Positions 36,408-48,576 of a DNA stretch of 64,000 bases are shown here, piece after piece. The stretch is from Anaeramoeba flamelloides (taxonomy: Eukaryota > Metamonada > Anaeramoebidae). The notes below the pieces were generated by a model, which saw nothing but the letters and a program-made list of their open reading frames with translations, was not told where the DNA came from and made no database searches. The translations under genes were made by a program, and so were the position numbers. The stretch's first letter is position 1. Each line of letters starts with the position of its first letter. The stretch is taken from NCBI GenBank assembly GCA_027625915.1, contig JANTQA010000023.1, positions 6,014,001 through 6,078,000 on the forward strand, in the 5' to 3' direction.

Positions 36408-36775
36408 GAGGTGACGTGTCGTCAAATACCGTATAGTGCCAGGTTTTCTTGAGGTTTTCTATTTTATTTGTTAAGTGTTTTCGGTTTTTTTACTTTTTGA
36501 AATAAAGAGAAAATTTTAAAATATTTTCGTTTTATTTCGAAAAGTAAAAAAACCTAACGAAAATCTTTTGATTGTCATAAATAAACAGAAAAAGTAGAAA
36601 AAAATCTAAAGGTAGTTTTTTTTAAATTAAAAAATGTAAAAAATTATGAAATTTTCTTTTTATTTCTCAAATTAAAAAAAAAACTAACGGTAGTTTTCCA
36701 AAATTCGAAAGAATTTAGTAAAAAGAGAAATTTTATTCAATTCTATCAAATCCTGAAAAACCTAATGACATTAGA
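36408..36775 (+). repeat. Nested-hairpin repeat array, locus 3
   Basis: Opens with GTCGTCAAATACCGTATAGTGCC. An outer arm follows (GGTTTTCTTGAGGTTTTCTA), then an inner hairpin at ~36482-36556 (GGTTTTTTTACTTTTTGAAA and its inverse), the linker CCTAACG, the outer arm's inverse, and further half-hairpins ending TGAAAAACCTAATG. Same order as locus 2. Confidence 0.8.
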
Positions 36776-37592
36776 TAATTTTTTATTTTGGTCATGTAAA
36801 TGATATAATATTTTTTTACTTCAATATTTTAATTATTTTTCTTCTCTTTTTTATTTAGTAAATTTTCTTTGATTACTCCTTTCTCACAATAAATAAATGA
36901 AAAAAATTTAATTATATTTCATTTTTGAGGATTTTATTTATAGAGTGTTGTAATAAATAAACATTTGATTCAGTAAAATTAGAATACAAAATCAATTTTC
37001 TTATTTAAAACCTCTTGAACTTTTCATTGATTATATTTTTCATAGTTTATCTTTTTTTTCATTTTTTTCTTTTCCATTTTTTATATTTTTCTTTTTATCT
37101 TATCAAAAGGAAAAGTAGGTAACCAAACATTTAAAATAATTCATCAAAAACAAGTTAAGCTTTTTTATAAAAAAATGATGCAAGAAGATTCAAGTGGACA
37201 ACTTAATCAACGTATGATTTCTTTTTTTTTTTTTTGCAGAAATTCCACTTTTATATATTTTTAGTGAAAAATCATATATTTTGATAAAAAATAATATATT
37301 TCAATAAAATTGATTACCTACAACTTATGTATAGTCTTTAACATCATTTTTAGTGGATATTAGAATATAAAATGTATTATTTGTTGACATTTTTTGATCT
37401 GATTCAACAATCTCTTGTGGTGTTGGTTCATGTGAAACAGTTTGAAATGAAAATCCGAATTATTAAAATAGATACTTGTGGGTCTTGTATTAAAAGATTT
37501 AGAACATATTAGTATAAGGTTTTATATTTTAATTTTGAAGTTTTATTTGGAAAAAATATTTTTTTTTTTTTTTAAAAATAAAAAAAATCTTG
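36776..37592. other. Intergenic; possible micro-exon
   Basis: No firm gene. At 37176-37213 an ATG-started piece (MMQEDSSGQLNQ) is followed by a donor-like GTATG and, 27 bases later, a T-rich tract ending in CAG. No downstream exon with a credible product was found. Confidence 0.2.
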
Positions 37593-38132
37593 AACTAAAC
37601 TAGATTCCAAAATTTTGGACACAGTTTAAACAGTGGAAAGAAAATCATTAATGCACTTTAAATTCAGTTTGGAAAGAAATTTGATTTGACAAATTATTTT
37701 ATTTTTTGTCTTTTTTGTTTTGTTTTCATTTCCTTTTTTGTAGTTATGTAATCTGTTTCGTTAGATCTCGAAGTTTTTTTTCAATGGTTGATATAAGGTT
37801 AATGTTGAGTTTGTTAAATTGGAAAATAACATACAATTGGTCGATGGTATCTTAACATTTAATCGATCAACAATTGTTGCTGAAATTTCAACAAATTTAC
37901 CAATACATTTTTTGTTCTCGCTCGTTTCATTATTTTGGACACACTGGTTTTTATTTTTTGAGTTTTATATTTTTTTCTTTTATTTGGATTAAAATGATTA
38001 CTTATTAAAAAATTAATACTATGTTACTTAAATGTGGTTTTATATTAGGTTTGGAAAAATACAATAAATTGAGTTTTATTTTGCCTATTTTTGATTTTGG
38101 GTGTGTCAAAATTTTTGGAATGGGGTTTAGTT
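37593..38132 (+). mobile_element. Non-autonomous TIR element, copy C (best ends)
   Basis: 540 bp. The left end AACTAAACTAGATTCC then AAAATTTTGGACACA is matched by an inverted right end (AACTAAACCCCATTCC then AAAAATTTTGACACAC on the other strand). Internal sequence aligns with copies A and B, including ATTTAATCGATCAACAATTG. No transposase. Confidence 0.85.
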
Positions 38133-39894
38133 ACTCTCTATCGAATTTGAATTCAATTTTTGATTTTTGAAGTGATAAAAGTTTACTGATTTCTTTTTAT
38201 TTTTTTGAACTACTCTATTTTAAAAAATTAATTTAACTCTAAATTCATTTTTTTTCACCAATTTCCTATTTATCATTTTTCTTTTTTTATTTTTTTTTTT
38301 TTTTTCTTTTTATTAAATTGAATTAATCTTGAAATAAAAAAATTCCTTTTTTTTTTTTTTACAAAAAATGCAGGGATTAGTATAACTGAAATATTTCAAT
38401 AAAAAATATTCAATTTAAGCCATTATTATTAGATCAGTTGAAAATCTTACTTAAAAGATTTAAAATTGTAAAAATTTTGAAACTAATTCAATTCATAATT
38501 TAAAATCTAATTGAAACATTGAAAAGTTTGCTTTCAAAAGAGATTTTACCTTGGGTCTACAATTATTTATTTGATCAAATGTTGTTTTGTATCAAGATGA
38601 AAAAAAAAATGTGAATTGTATCCTTTGAAACACAAATTTTTGGTTTGGGTGTGAGTTTGTATAACTACTGGACAAAAAGTTGAACGTGTTGTTTATTAGT
38701 CATTTTTTTGTAAGTATATTTCCTAGTATACGTATACTTGGTAAATAGCTATTAATGTATTTTATTGGTTTTCAAAATCCTCACTACTTATAAATTAAAA
38801 AAAAAGCTTAAAACTTTTCTGGTTCAATTTCAATTTTTTTCATTTTATCTTGTAAACCAACTTATAAAAGATTTTTTTCCTCTACAATATAAATCTTGTT
38901 TTCAATTTATTGACATTTTTTATTTGATCTTTAGAAATATATAAATACTTTCTTCAAAGAGCATAAAAACCTTTTTAAAAAAGAAAAGTAACTAAAAAAA
39001 TGTAAAAACATTTTTGTGAATTTATAAGTATACAAGGCATCTATTAATATGTCCCCAGAAAGTGAGATTTGTCAATATTAAGATAACTTGATTTTTTTGT
39101 CCCACTCACAAACACTTACTCTTTATTTCCTTGTTATTTTTTAAAGTTTTATTTCACTCAACTTTATGATATTTTGAAAAAAAAAGATAATCGATTAAAT
39201 CTTTAATCGAATTTTAATCTTGAATACTCAGAGTAAAAACTAAGTCTTGAATTGTGGCATTTGTTAACCCACATTTAACAACAGAAAATCGATTTATTTT
39301 CTTGTTTGTGATTTCATTAACATAATATTATACTCGTTTTTTTAGGTTTTTGTTTTTTCATTTTTAAACTTTGGAAAGAAGAAAATGTACGAGGTTTTTG
39401 AAATTTTTAAAAGCTAACTGTAGATGTCTAACAAGACTTGAGAATTGAATAAGAAAAATAGCTTTTCTCAAAATGTCTTGATCAAAAGTAGACAATTGTG
39501 GGTATTTTGGTCGTACTCATTAGTAAATGCAACCCTTTTTTTTCTGATTCCTTTTTTAAAAAACATTGATTTCGAAAAACTAAAAATAAAAATAATAGAT
39601 TATAAAACTCATCAAATTTGAAAAATCACAGCTACTTTGGGTATACGCTTATATACTCAAAAATTGTTATTTCTGTTTTTTAACAGTTTAAAAATAATTT
39701 TATTTATAGTAAAATCATTTTTTTTTTATTTTTATTTTGAATTAAATTCTTTTTAAAGCATTTTCCCAACCAGTAAATCTTTTTTTTTTATTTTTCTTTG
39801 TTTGTGAAAAAAATAACAAGAAAAAATTGTTTAAACTTCTTTTACCAAAATATCATTTTCTTTTTCTTTTTTTAAACCACTCTAATACCAAAGG
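38133..39894. other. Gene-free stretch upstream of the Myb gene
   Basis: No gene recognised. T-rich tracts precede the Myb start codon; no defined promoter element is visible. Confidence 0.55.
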
Positions 39895-42115
39895 ATGAGC
39901 AAAAATCATAAAACCAAAACAAAGCACAAAAAAAAAAAAAAAGAAAATAAGAAATTATTTGCTGATCGAAAAATGATTAAAAATTCAATATGGTCTGAAA
40001 AAGAAGTAAGGATCTCTCTTAAACTTTTTGATCAAACAAAAATTAAAAGGTTCTTTAATTACAAACAATACAAAATGGTTTTAAAAAATAAAAAGAAAAA
40101 ATATATTATTTTTTTCTTTTTAATAACTATTCAGATAAGGGTACAAAAACAGAAAAAAATACCTTTAATTTGAAATTTACTCTTGTGGTATGTACATCTT
40201 TTGAATAGATCAATTAATTAAAAAATTTCTTGTTTTTTTTATAATTTTCAAAACAAACAAAATTTCTTCATAAATGTAAATAGGATCTCAAACTTGTAAA
40301 AATTGTCAAACAATATAAACAAAAGAATTGGTCTTGTGTTGCTTCATATTTTGAAACAAAGAATTCAACACAATGTTTACATCGTTGGCAAAAAGTAAAT
40401 CTTACCGAATTGATTTTTCATTTTTTCTTGTTCTTCTTTCAAACTAATTTCACTTTTTTGTTTTAATTCTTTTTTTTAAAAAAACCCCCAAACAACAAAA
40501 ATGAACTCCACCAACAAAAACAAAATCTATAAATAAAAAACAAAAAAAGGTTTTAAATCCTAAAGTTAAAAAAGGAAGATGGAACAAAAAAGAAGATAAA
40601 AAATTAAAAAAATATTACAAACAATTTGGAACTGATTGGTCAACAATTGCAAAAAAGATTCGCCACCGAACTTCAAAACAATGTCGTGAAAGGTTTGTGT
40701 TCATTAAAAACTCTTCTTTTTTTTTTAAAAAAATTTATGTTGATCTTTTGGTTAATTTTTTGGAAAACTATTGTAACTTTTTCTTTTTATTTATTTTACT
40801 TATTAGATACAAAAATGTCCTTGATCCTAAAATTCAAAAAACTCCATGGACAGAAGAAGAAGATGAAATTATCATCAAGAATTATCTCGAATTAGGCTCC
40901 AAATGGTCCAAAATTATGAAACACCTTCCTGGTCGTTCTGACAACCAAATCAAAAATCGTTTTAATTGCCGATTAAAGAAAAGGTTGAACGATTTCCGCA
41001 ACAACAAAGACTACCAACCAAAAGCCAAATTAAAAAAATTGAACGTACCAACCAGCACAACCAAAAGATCGACGAAAGAAAAAATCAAAAATCAAAAAAA
41101 AACAAAAAGAACAAGTCAGATAATTACCCGATCAAAGATTATAAATTTAAAGCCTAATGAAAAACCAATTGAAACACAAATTAGCACCCAGCAATTACCT
41201 ATCAAAATTCATAAAAGTTCAAGAATTATTAATAAATCTTCAAGAGTGGAATTACCTACAGCCCAGCCAATGGAAATTGAAAAAGAAAAAATAATTCAAA
41301 CTCAACGCAAAGCCAATTCCAAAAACAATAACAAAAACCAAAACCAAAATGGCACTGGAAAAGAAAACGAAATAAAAAATACAACAAATAAAAAAAGAAG
41401 AATAATAATAAGAAGAAAAAAGAGTTTAAGCAAATCACAGGTAAATATCACGTCCTCAGCAAAAGAGGAATTAAATGAAAACAATTCAACTGTCGGTTTT
41501 AATAACAAAGAAAATACAAATCCAAATCTTCGACAAGAAAATGAAAAAGATGAAGAAAATTTCCTTTTTGAAATTTATTCACCAATTCAAGATCATTTTG
41601 AATTTGAAGAAACCTTGTCGACTATTGAATACCCAGAGGTTTACAACCTTACAGATATAAAAACCGAAGATAAATATAACAATTTCTTTTCGATTGAAAA
41701 GGGATTCTCATCACCACAAAGCAAAAGAAAAAGGCAATTGAAAAGACAATATGAAACCAATTTTATTATCAACAAAGAAAATTCAAGAAATGCAAATGAT
41801 CCCTTAAATCAAGATTTAGAAAATTGGTTTTATAGTAATACCAATGGTTGTGATGGTGAGGAGAATCATGATGGAAATTGTAATGATCATGGTTTTTTTG
41901 GACTTAATGAAAAATCTACATCAGCCACCCTTTCTCCGTTAAAAATAAAAAGAATATCACAAACGAAAAAAAATGAAAAATTGCAAAATATTCTTTTCAA
42001 TTCAAACGAAAACTCAACACAAAATCATTCAATGAATAATTCTTTGCATTTTGAAAATACGTCTAATAACAATTTTGAATTTTTTGATCAGACGGAGTTT
42101 GCTTCTTATTTTTAA
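39895..42115 (+). CDS. Three-repeat (R1R2R3) Myb transcription factor
   Basis: Nuclear DNA-binding protein of the c-Myb class, 557 residues. Four exons: 39895-40005, 40284-40394, 40550-40692 and 40807-42115 (sum 1,674 nt). A Lys-rich start (KTKHKKKKKENKK) precedes R1 (IWSEKEDLKL, NWSCVA, CLHRWQK), R2 (KKGRWNKKEDKKL, TDWSTIAKKI, CRERYKNVLDP) and R3 (TPWTEEEDEII, SKWSKIMKHL, PGRSDNQIKNRF). The regularly spaced aromatic residues of each helix-turn-helix are intact; the third position is Tyr in R2 and Phe in R3. R1 and R2 are each interrupted or bounded by introns, so no single exon shows the three-repeat architecture. The C-terminal ~370 residues are low-complexity, Lys/Asn/Ser-rich with acidic patches, as expected for an activation or regulatory tail. 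Introns are 278, 155 and 114 nt, donors GTAAGG, GTAAAT, GTTTGT. Confidence 0.96.
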
Positions 42116-43573
42116 AAAAAAACACTTTTTTTTTTTGAATCCTAAAAATTCCTAATTTATATATATATATATATATATATTAATTATTCATTCTAATAAA
42201 AATCTTGATAATTTTGATTTTATACAAATCCTTATAGAAACAAATTTGTTTATATTTATTATTATTATTTTAACTAAAATTAAAATAAAAATAAAAACTA
42301 AATAGTTTTAAAAAATAAAATAAAAAATTATTTTTTGTTCTTACTTTCTCTCTTTTTTTTTCTGTTATAATTACTTTATTATTTTTTACTTTTCTTTGAT
42401 TATGTGTCAACTTTTTTTCAGTCAAAGGGTATCCAAAGTTTTTTTCAAATATCAATTATTTTATAATAATTGACCTTTGAAGAAAAAACAAGAAATAAGC
42501 AGAATAATACACACCAAAGAATAGTTGATATCCCACTGATATAACAAAATTAATAAATCAATAAATTTTCTGAAAAATTGAAAAACTCAAATTCTTGGCA
42601 ATTATAGAGAAAAACAAGAATGTTTGTTTTGATTTTCGGTAGAAGATCAAATAAAAGTTCAATTTAAATCAAAATGATTTCCCAACAATCATTTCCACAG
42701 TAAAAATGAAATTAAAATAATACGTTTTTACAAAGTGACTCTTGATCTTGCGAATAAAAAAATTTTTTGTAACTGAATTACGTTTCAAAAAAAAATCGAA
42801 AAACAAAAATAAACAAAAATGTGAAAAAATGATTTCAATTTTGAAAATTTCCAAAAAAAATTTTTTATTTCTAATATCCATGCAAACCCTTTAGACACAT
42901 GCAATTCACCCATTACAATTGAATCCCTTTGACTGGAAAATGGTTAACAATCATTCTAAGCCCACTATAAGCGTTGTAAAAATTTGAAATTATTTTTTCT
43001 TTTCAACTTTTTTCTTTTTCCTTTATTTGTTCTTTTTTTTTATCTTTTTGTTTCTTTTTTCTTTTTTTTGATATTAATCTGTTTGGTTTGATTTGGAAAA
43101 AATTTTTCAATGGTTGATAGAAGGTTAGTTTTGAGTTTTCTTAAATTGAAAAATCACATTGAATTTGTTAGATGGCATCTTATCATTTGATCGATCAACA
43201 ATTGTTTGTGAAATTTCAACATATTTTTCCAATAAATTTTTTAGATCCATTTGAAATCTTTTGAAATATAACACTAATATCATTTACTTTGAATTACAAT
43301 ATACTCTAATAGTAAACGAATTCAGGGTTTCACTAATTCCTTAAAGGGCAAAAATAAAGTTTCGCAAGAAAAAAAATAAAAAAATCAAAAAATAATTGGC
43401 AAAGTATCAAAAATTTCTAAATTAACTCTCCTTCGATTTATTATTTTATAATATTAACAAAATCGAAAAAAAAAAAAAGAAAATTAATCAAATTACAATT
43501 AATAATAAAATAATAAATATAAATAATATTAAGAAAAAAAAATTTATTTTTATTCCTCAGCGGTAATTAAATT
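42116..43573. other. Convergent intergenic region
   Basis: Between the 3' ends of the Myb (+) and MFS (-) genes. It holds a (TA)n run at about 42160-42181 and a worn copy of the TIR element (next entry). No gene seen. Confidence 0.6.
42990..43250 (+). mobile_element. Non-autonomous TIR element, partial copy D
   Basis: The segment around 43080-43245 (CAATGGTTGATAGAAGGTTA, GTTTTGAGTTTTCTTAAATT, CATTTGATCGATCAACAATT) matches the core of copies A-C. The left part is strongly diverged and the right third is missing. Confidence 0.65.
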
Positions 43574-46500
43574 TTAATTTTGATCACTTTTAGAACTCTC
43601 ATCAATTGAGCTTGAATTGTTTAAAATCGGGTTGTTTGAAAATTCATTGTTTAAAATGCCATTGTTTGAACCGTTGCTATTTGATTTGGCATTAATTGAG
43701 CTCTCATCTTTTGAAACGTGATTAGTGTTACCCCTTTTCTCTTGCGACTTTTTGTTCTCATTACCATCACCATCACCATTATCATTATCATTATCCGAGT
43801 TGGAATTTGAATCTGATGTATCTAATATCTTATGCTTAAATTTTTTTTTTCGTTTTAATAGATAAATTATCCAACAACATATAATAAAAACGCCAACTAG
43901 AAATTGTATTTGTAATATTGTGTTTGAATTAAGTTTCAAATTTATACCAAACCCACCCCAAAGATACGAAATCATAATACAAAGGAAAAAGAAACCATAA
44001 TCAAAACCAAAAAGTCTTCCGATCATTTCAGGTTTTTCGTGTTGGATTAAAACTGTTGAAAAAACCCAAATGAGCCCAATGCCACCTGCTCTTATGACAT
44101 TTCCGGCAACAAAAATATAAAAGTTTTCTAAATAAGAGCCAAATATTAAAACTGCAAGTCCAATTTCAAAAAGGACAAATCCAAGAAAAATGGAAAACCA
44201 TCTTTTCCCGGTAGTTTTTTTAAAATAATGCTCGGCCACCAAGGGGCTTATCATTGACCCGATACCTTCACTTGCGTACAATATGCCGATTGGTATTGAA
44301 ACGGATTTATTAATTTTAAAATGTTGTTCAATAATTTGAATAATAAGAATGGTGATGGCTCCCCAAATTAATGCGCCCGTTGACTTTACACACAGAATGG
44401 CAAATGTATGTGGGTTCCTCTTTAAAAAGCGCACACTTTCTAAAAATCCATCTTTTTTCTTATCCTTTTCCTTTTTTTGCTCTTTTGTATCTTCCTTTTC
44501 TTTTTTTTCTTCGATTTCTTTTTCTTCTTCGGTTTCTTCGGCTTCTTCCTCCTCTCTGTTTTCTTTCCTTTTCCCCTTGCTTTCTCCATGCTCTTTTTCT
44601 TCTTCTTCGATGTCCAGGATAATGTTCTTTAATTTGGTACCACGTTTGTGAGTATTTTCTTCTTTTTTTTCTGATTCTGAAGATGATGTGCCCATAAGAC
44701 TTTCATATGGTGAATTGCTATAAAAAGAATTGTTGTTGATTATTTTCCCCTTTGTAAGAACCCTGTTTCTGTAAGCCTTGAGAGAGATGTATACGCATAT
44801 TGACGATATCAAATATGTTATTGAATCAATGATAAATGCCCAAGTTAACCCTGCATAATCAGCAACAATTCCTCCAATCGAAGATCCAATAAAATATAAT
44901 GCAGACCATGTTGCAGAATCAAAAGCTGAATTGGTTTGTAAATAATTTTGGATTAGTTTTTTATTGTTTGAATTTTCATTTATTTATTTTTTGGTTTTGT
45001 TGATATACATAAATTAGGAATAATGGTTAATTTTTCATAAAGTAAAGAATTTTAATTGAGTATTCCTCAAATTATTGATTAATAAGGTTTTTTTTATCAA
45101 AAATTGAATCTTGCTATGACAAAAATTTTGAATTGGACTTTATATTTTTTTTTAGATTGCTCAAACATAATAGAGGTTTTTAGGTATATCTATACTTAAG
45201 TCACGATAAAGTTGCAAAAATCGCGATATTGTAGAAAACCGGGATTATCGTTATCAAATCGCAATATTCTATAAAATCGCGATAATTATTATAAAATCGT
45301 GATAAATGCAAAAATATCGTGATTAAAAAATCATCACAATATTATAGTTGATGGGTTTTTGGGCTAATCCAACAATATTTTTAAAAAGAAAAATTTTGTT
45401 TGATCAAAAAACAGTTTATGTGATTAAAAGTTATTCTTTTAAAAAACAACAAAAAAGATACATGATCCAATCAAGAATCAGATCAAAGAGTTTTTTTTTG
45501 TATTTTCTTTTGATTTGGTTGACAAACCTATAGATCCTTTTAGATCAACAACAATAATAACTAAAGAGAAATAAATATTTTCTCAGTCAAATCGTAGTGT
45601 TGTAAATTGTGTTGAATAAAAAGAGCTTCTAAAATAGCCAATGCTTCACATTTTCTTTAAAGAATGCGTACCTGAGTTAAAATATTTTCAATATTCTATG
45701 AATGCTGAAAGGGGTTGGATAACTATTCAAAAGCTTTCACAACATCCTTACCATATTATCACCAATTATTAAGATTGTTTGTCCAATTTTTTTCTTCTTA
45801 TTGTTCTTCTTCTTTGAGCATCTCGGATCTTTGTATTGAACAGAAAACACAACTAGTGCTTTAAGAGGTTTTTGTTTGATCGATCACCAATAAGAAGGAA
45901 AATTACTCTCTTTATTCTTTTTGGCTATTTAAAATTGTGAAGGTAACAACTCCATTTTAAGAAAACACATATTTATTTTATATTCAAGTGTATTGTTGAA
46001 ATGGGTTATTATTATTATGATCATAAAATTCGTTTGAGATTTTACATTTTGTTAAAAAAAAAAAAATGAAAAGAATAAAAATTTTTTTCCACAACAAAAA
46101 TACTCATTCCGTTTATAAAAGTTTTCTATCTTTCAAAACTTTAAAACACTTGAATATCATTCACAACATTTGCAAACATTTTCTAATATTTTTAAAGAGG
46201 GGAAGCTTGTAAAAGTCTTTTGTTTTGTAAAATTCAAGAGATTTTTTTAGGTCGATTTCAAAAAAATAATTTTTCTTTTTTTTGCAATAATTATTTTATC
46301 GCGATAATGTGGAATATTGCGATTTTATGATTTTTCGTGATAAAGTAGGACTAATTGCGATTTTTTTTGATATTATCGCTATTTAATTGTTAATATCGTG
46401 ATAATATATGTTATCATCAAAACCCCTAATATTAATATAATGGCCAAATAACAAATGAAAAAGTATAAAATCGTAAATTTTGGGTGGTTAGTGCCTGTAG

Positions 46501-48576
46501 TAAAAAAAAATCCTTTATCTCAAAAACAAAAAGTATGTTTGATTTCAGTTTTGAATTGAAAAAGTAAGGAGTTTTTTTAATATAATAGGACCAATTTTGG
46601 AAAAAGTCCTCTAAAGTGTGAAACAAATAAGAAAAAAATTGGTTTGATTTCAATTGCTAAAATAGGAAACGGTTTTTAATTTCTGAAAAAATTTACATCT
46701 TCTTTTCTTTTTTTATTTTTTTGCTAATCAGTTTTTAAAGAAATAATTGGATTTTATAATTTCCTTTTTTTCCAATCAAAAAAAAAAATTAGGTGTTTCT
46801 TGAATTTGCCAAATTAGATTCTTGGTTTAAGGTCGTTACGATCTGGTATTGAAAAGTTACAATAATTTACAATTCTGGTATTTATAGAAGAAATGAAAAA
46901 ATATTTTAACTTCATTTTCATTGGGCCAACCTCGATTTTTTTGGAAATTCTTTAATAATGAACCAATTTTGTTAAAATTTTATTTTTATTATCCTAAATA
47001 CTAATAGAATAATAAAAAGAAAAATGTCAGATCTATCAGTTTTTCAAAATATTAACGAAAAAGGGTTTTATTGTAAAAATAATCCCATTCACCAATCTCA
47101 AAAAAAATCCAATAATTAAGTATTCTTAGAAATCTGAAATAATTCTTTTTTTATATACTAAGTGAATTTCCTTAAAGTAGAATTCATTTTGAGTCTTTTA
47201 TTTAACCAAAATTTCAATTTTAAATTTATTTGTAAAATTATAAACCTTTTTAAAAATCAAAAGTAAATTTTGACAAATAAAAAAATTCAAAGAAACTAAA
47301 TTTTCAAAGAGATACAATAAAGATAATCTCCAAAACTCATAATCAACATCGGCTATAACAGCACACCTCTTTAAATATTGAATTAGTTTGGGAATATTTC
47401 AAAAATGAGAGGAATTATTATCCAACATGAATCGGCACTAATAATTGAAAATTGCAGAATAACTTTGTTTGGCTTTAAAAAAAAAAGTTCCTACTTTACT
47501 GATCGACTCATTAAAGACAAGAAACTCACCCAAACCTTCTTCTCTTAACAAAAATAACAAATTGTTTCCAAACAGAGTAAAACTGAATCAAAAATTTTAA
47601 TTGGTGCCAATTCATTTATTATTCTTTTACAAATAGAGTTTTCCAAAGAAATAGGTTGTAATTTGTGATTTCTATTTGAAAAAGGAAAACGACAATGCGC
47701 TGAATATTTTTTCCCATTTATTATTAAAATACCATCAGACAACTTTTGAAAAACTTGTGATTTGTATTCTTAAAATTCTTTTGGTAGTCAACCAATTTTT
47801 TTTTTTGTATTAATTTTTTGAGCAGACTGGATTGTTTCAACTAAGAAAAGTATTCTAATTTTTTTTTTTTTCATTTTTTTGATCTGTCTTTTTGATTTGT
47901 GTCTGGGAATTAATGGAAAAATTGAAAAAAAAAAAATCCACAATAAAAAGGAAAAGTCAAAGGATGTATAATAAAAAAAAAAAGTTCAAAAAAAATACTT
48001 ACTGTTTGCTAAAACAATATTATTTTTGTTTACAATTTTGGCAATTATAGCTGTTCTTGCAGGAAGGAAGAAAGAAGAAACAGAAAACTGTACAAAGATA
48101 ATACCAAGCAAAAACCAAATGTTTTTCACTTTTTTAACCAAAATAAATAACAAAACCAAAGCAGCACGAATCAAATCGCTTGTGATCATGATGAAATTTT
48201 TATTGAAACGATCAACAATCGAATTAACGAAAGGAATTAAAAGGAAACTTGGTAGAGTCCTTGCTACAAATAAATAACTTAAATACATTTCATCTGATTC
48301 AAGTCCTTGGCAAAGAACAATCGTAGCAATTTGATTAAACCAATCACCAAACAGTGCTTTTTTTTTTTATTTTTTTGGGTTAATTTTATTTTCATTTTTT
48401 TTTTTTATTAGAGAATCAAAATGGTTTTAAGAAGAGGGGATTAACAATCGCTTGGAATTGAAGAATTTTTGAAAATATAAAGAAAAAGTTCGCTTACAGG
48501 CAAATAGTCCAAGCCACAAAAATAAATATGCTTTGTTATTTGTAAGCAGATTTTTGTAATTTTTGAAAGTCCCCAT
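43574..48576 (-). CDS. Major facilitator superfamily transporter
   Basis: Secondary transporter with about 12 membrane helices, resembling the MFS_3/EntS-like exporter group; substrate unknown. Three exons: 48576-48498, 48356-48003 and 44925-43574, sum 1,785 nt, 594 residues. The N-terminus (FLWLGLFASLFGDWFNQIA) is restored at the first junction. Next come the TM2-TM3 motif DRFNKNFIMITSDLIRA and the TM4-TM5 segment FLPARTAIIAKIVNKNNIVL. The second junction gives VLANTFDSATWSALYFIGSS and then GGIVADYAGLTWAF. A central cytoplasmic loop of ~110 residues, rich in Glu and Lys, separates the two six-helix halves, and an Asn/Ser-rich tail ends the protein. Introns are 141 and 3,077 nt with strong donors GTAAGC and GTAAGT. 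The second intron is loaded with repeats. Confidence 0.93.
45172..46428. mobile_element. Element with TATCGCGATA-rich inverted ends
   Basis: ~1.25 kb. Left end (45172-45345) and right end (46290-46428) each carry several copies of a palindromic motif around TATCGCGATA, TCGTGATAA and ATCGCGATAATT, in inverted arrangement. The extreme ends share an AGRGGTTTT start. CGCG is otherwise almost absent from this window. The interior holds a copy of the 34083-34195 repeat (46128-46250) and a short coding-like patch near 45655-45775 (PELKYFQYSMNAERGWITIQ). No intact transposase is visible. Confidence 0.7.
46940..47565 (-). repeat. ~0.6-kb dispersed repeat, copy 2
   Basis: Inverted partner of 12672-13325; see that entry for shared segments. 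It lies inside the large MFS intron. The two copies have many small differences, so the duplication is not recent. Confidence 0.8.
47545..47757 (-). CDS. Coding-like frame of unknown function, no ATG
   Basis: A ~70-codon frame with well-mixed composition (FQKLSDGILIINGKKYSAHC, SLENSICKRIINELAP) and no in-frame ATG near its start. It sits inside the MFS intron on the same strand. DGILIINGKKYSAH faintly recalls the start of a BTB domain, but the match is too short to claim. Only its last ~20 bases overlap the 0.6-kb repeat. Most likely a remnant exon or pseudogene. Confidence 0.3.
   Translation of the reverse strand, partial: QVFQKLSDGILIINGKKYSAHCRFPFSNRNHKLQPISLENSICKRIINELAPIKIFDSVLLCLETICYFC

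Larger units (their letters stand above)
44926..48002 (-). other. 3.1-kb intron of the MFS gene
   Basis: Donor GTAAGT next to 48003, acceptor AATTCAG next to 44925; phase 1 closes and restores a continuous MFS sequence. It holds the TATCGCGATA element (45172-46428), copy 2 of the 0.6-kb repeat (46940-47565) and a small coding-like frame (47545-47757), all non-MFS. Confidence 0.88.
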
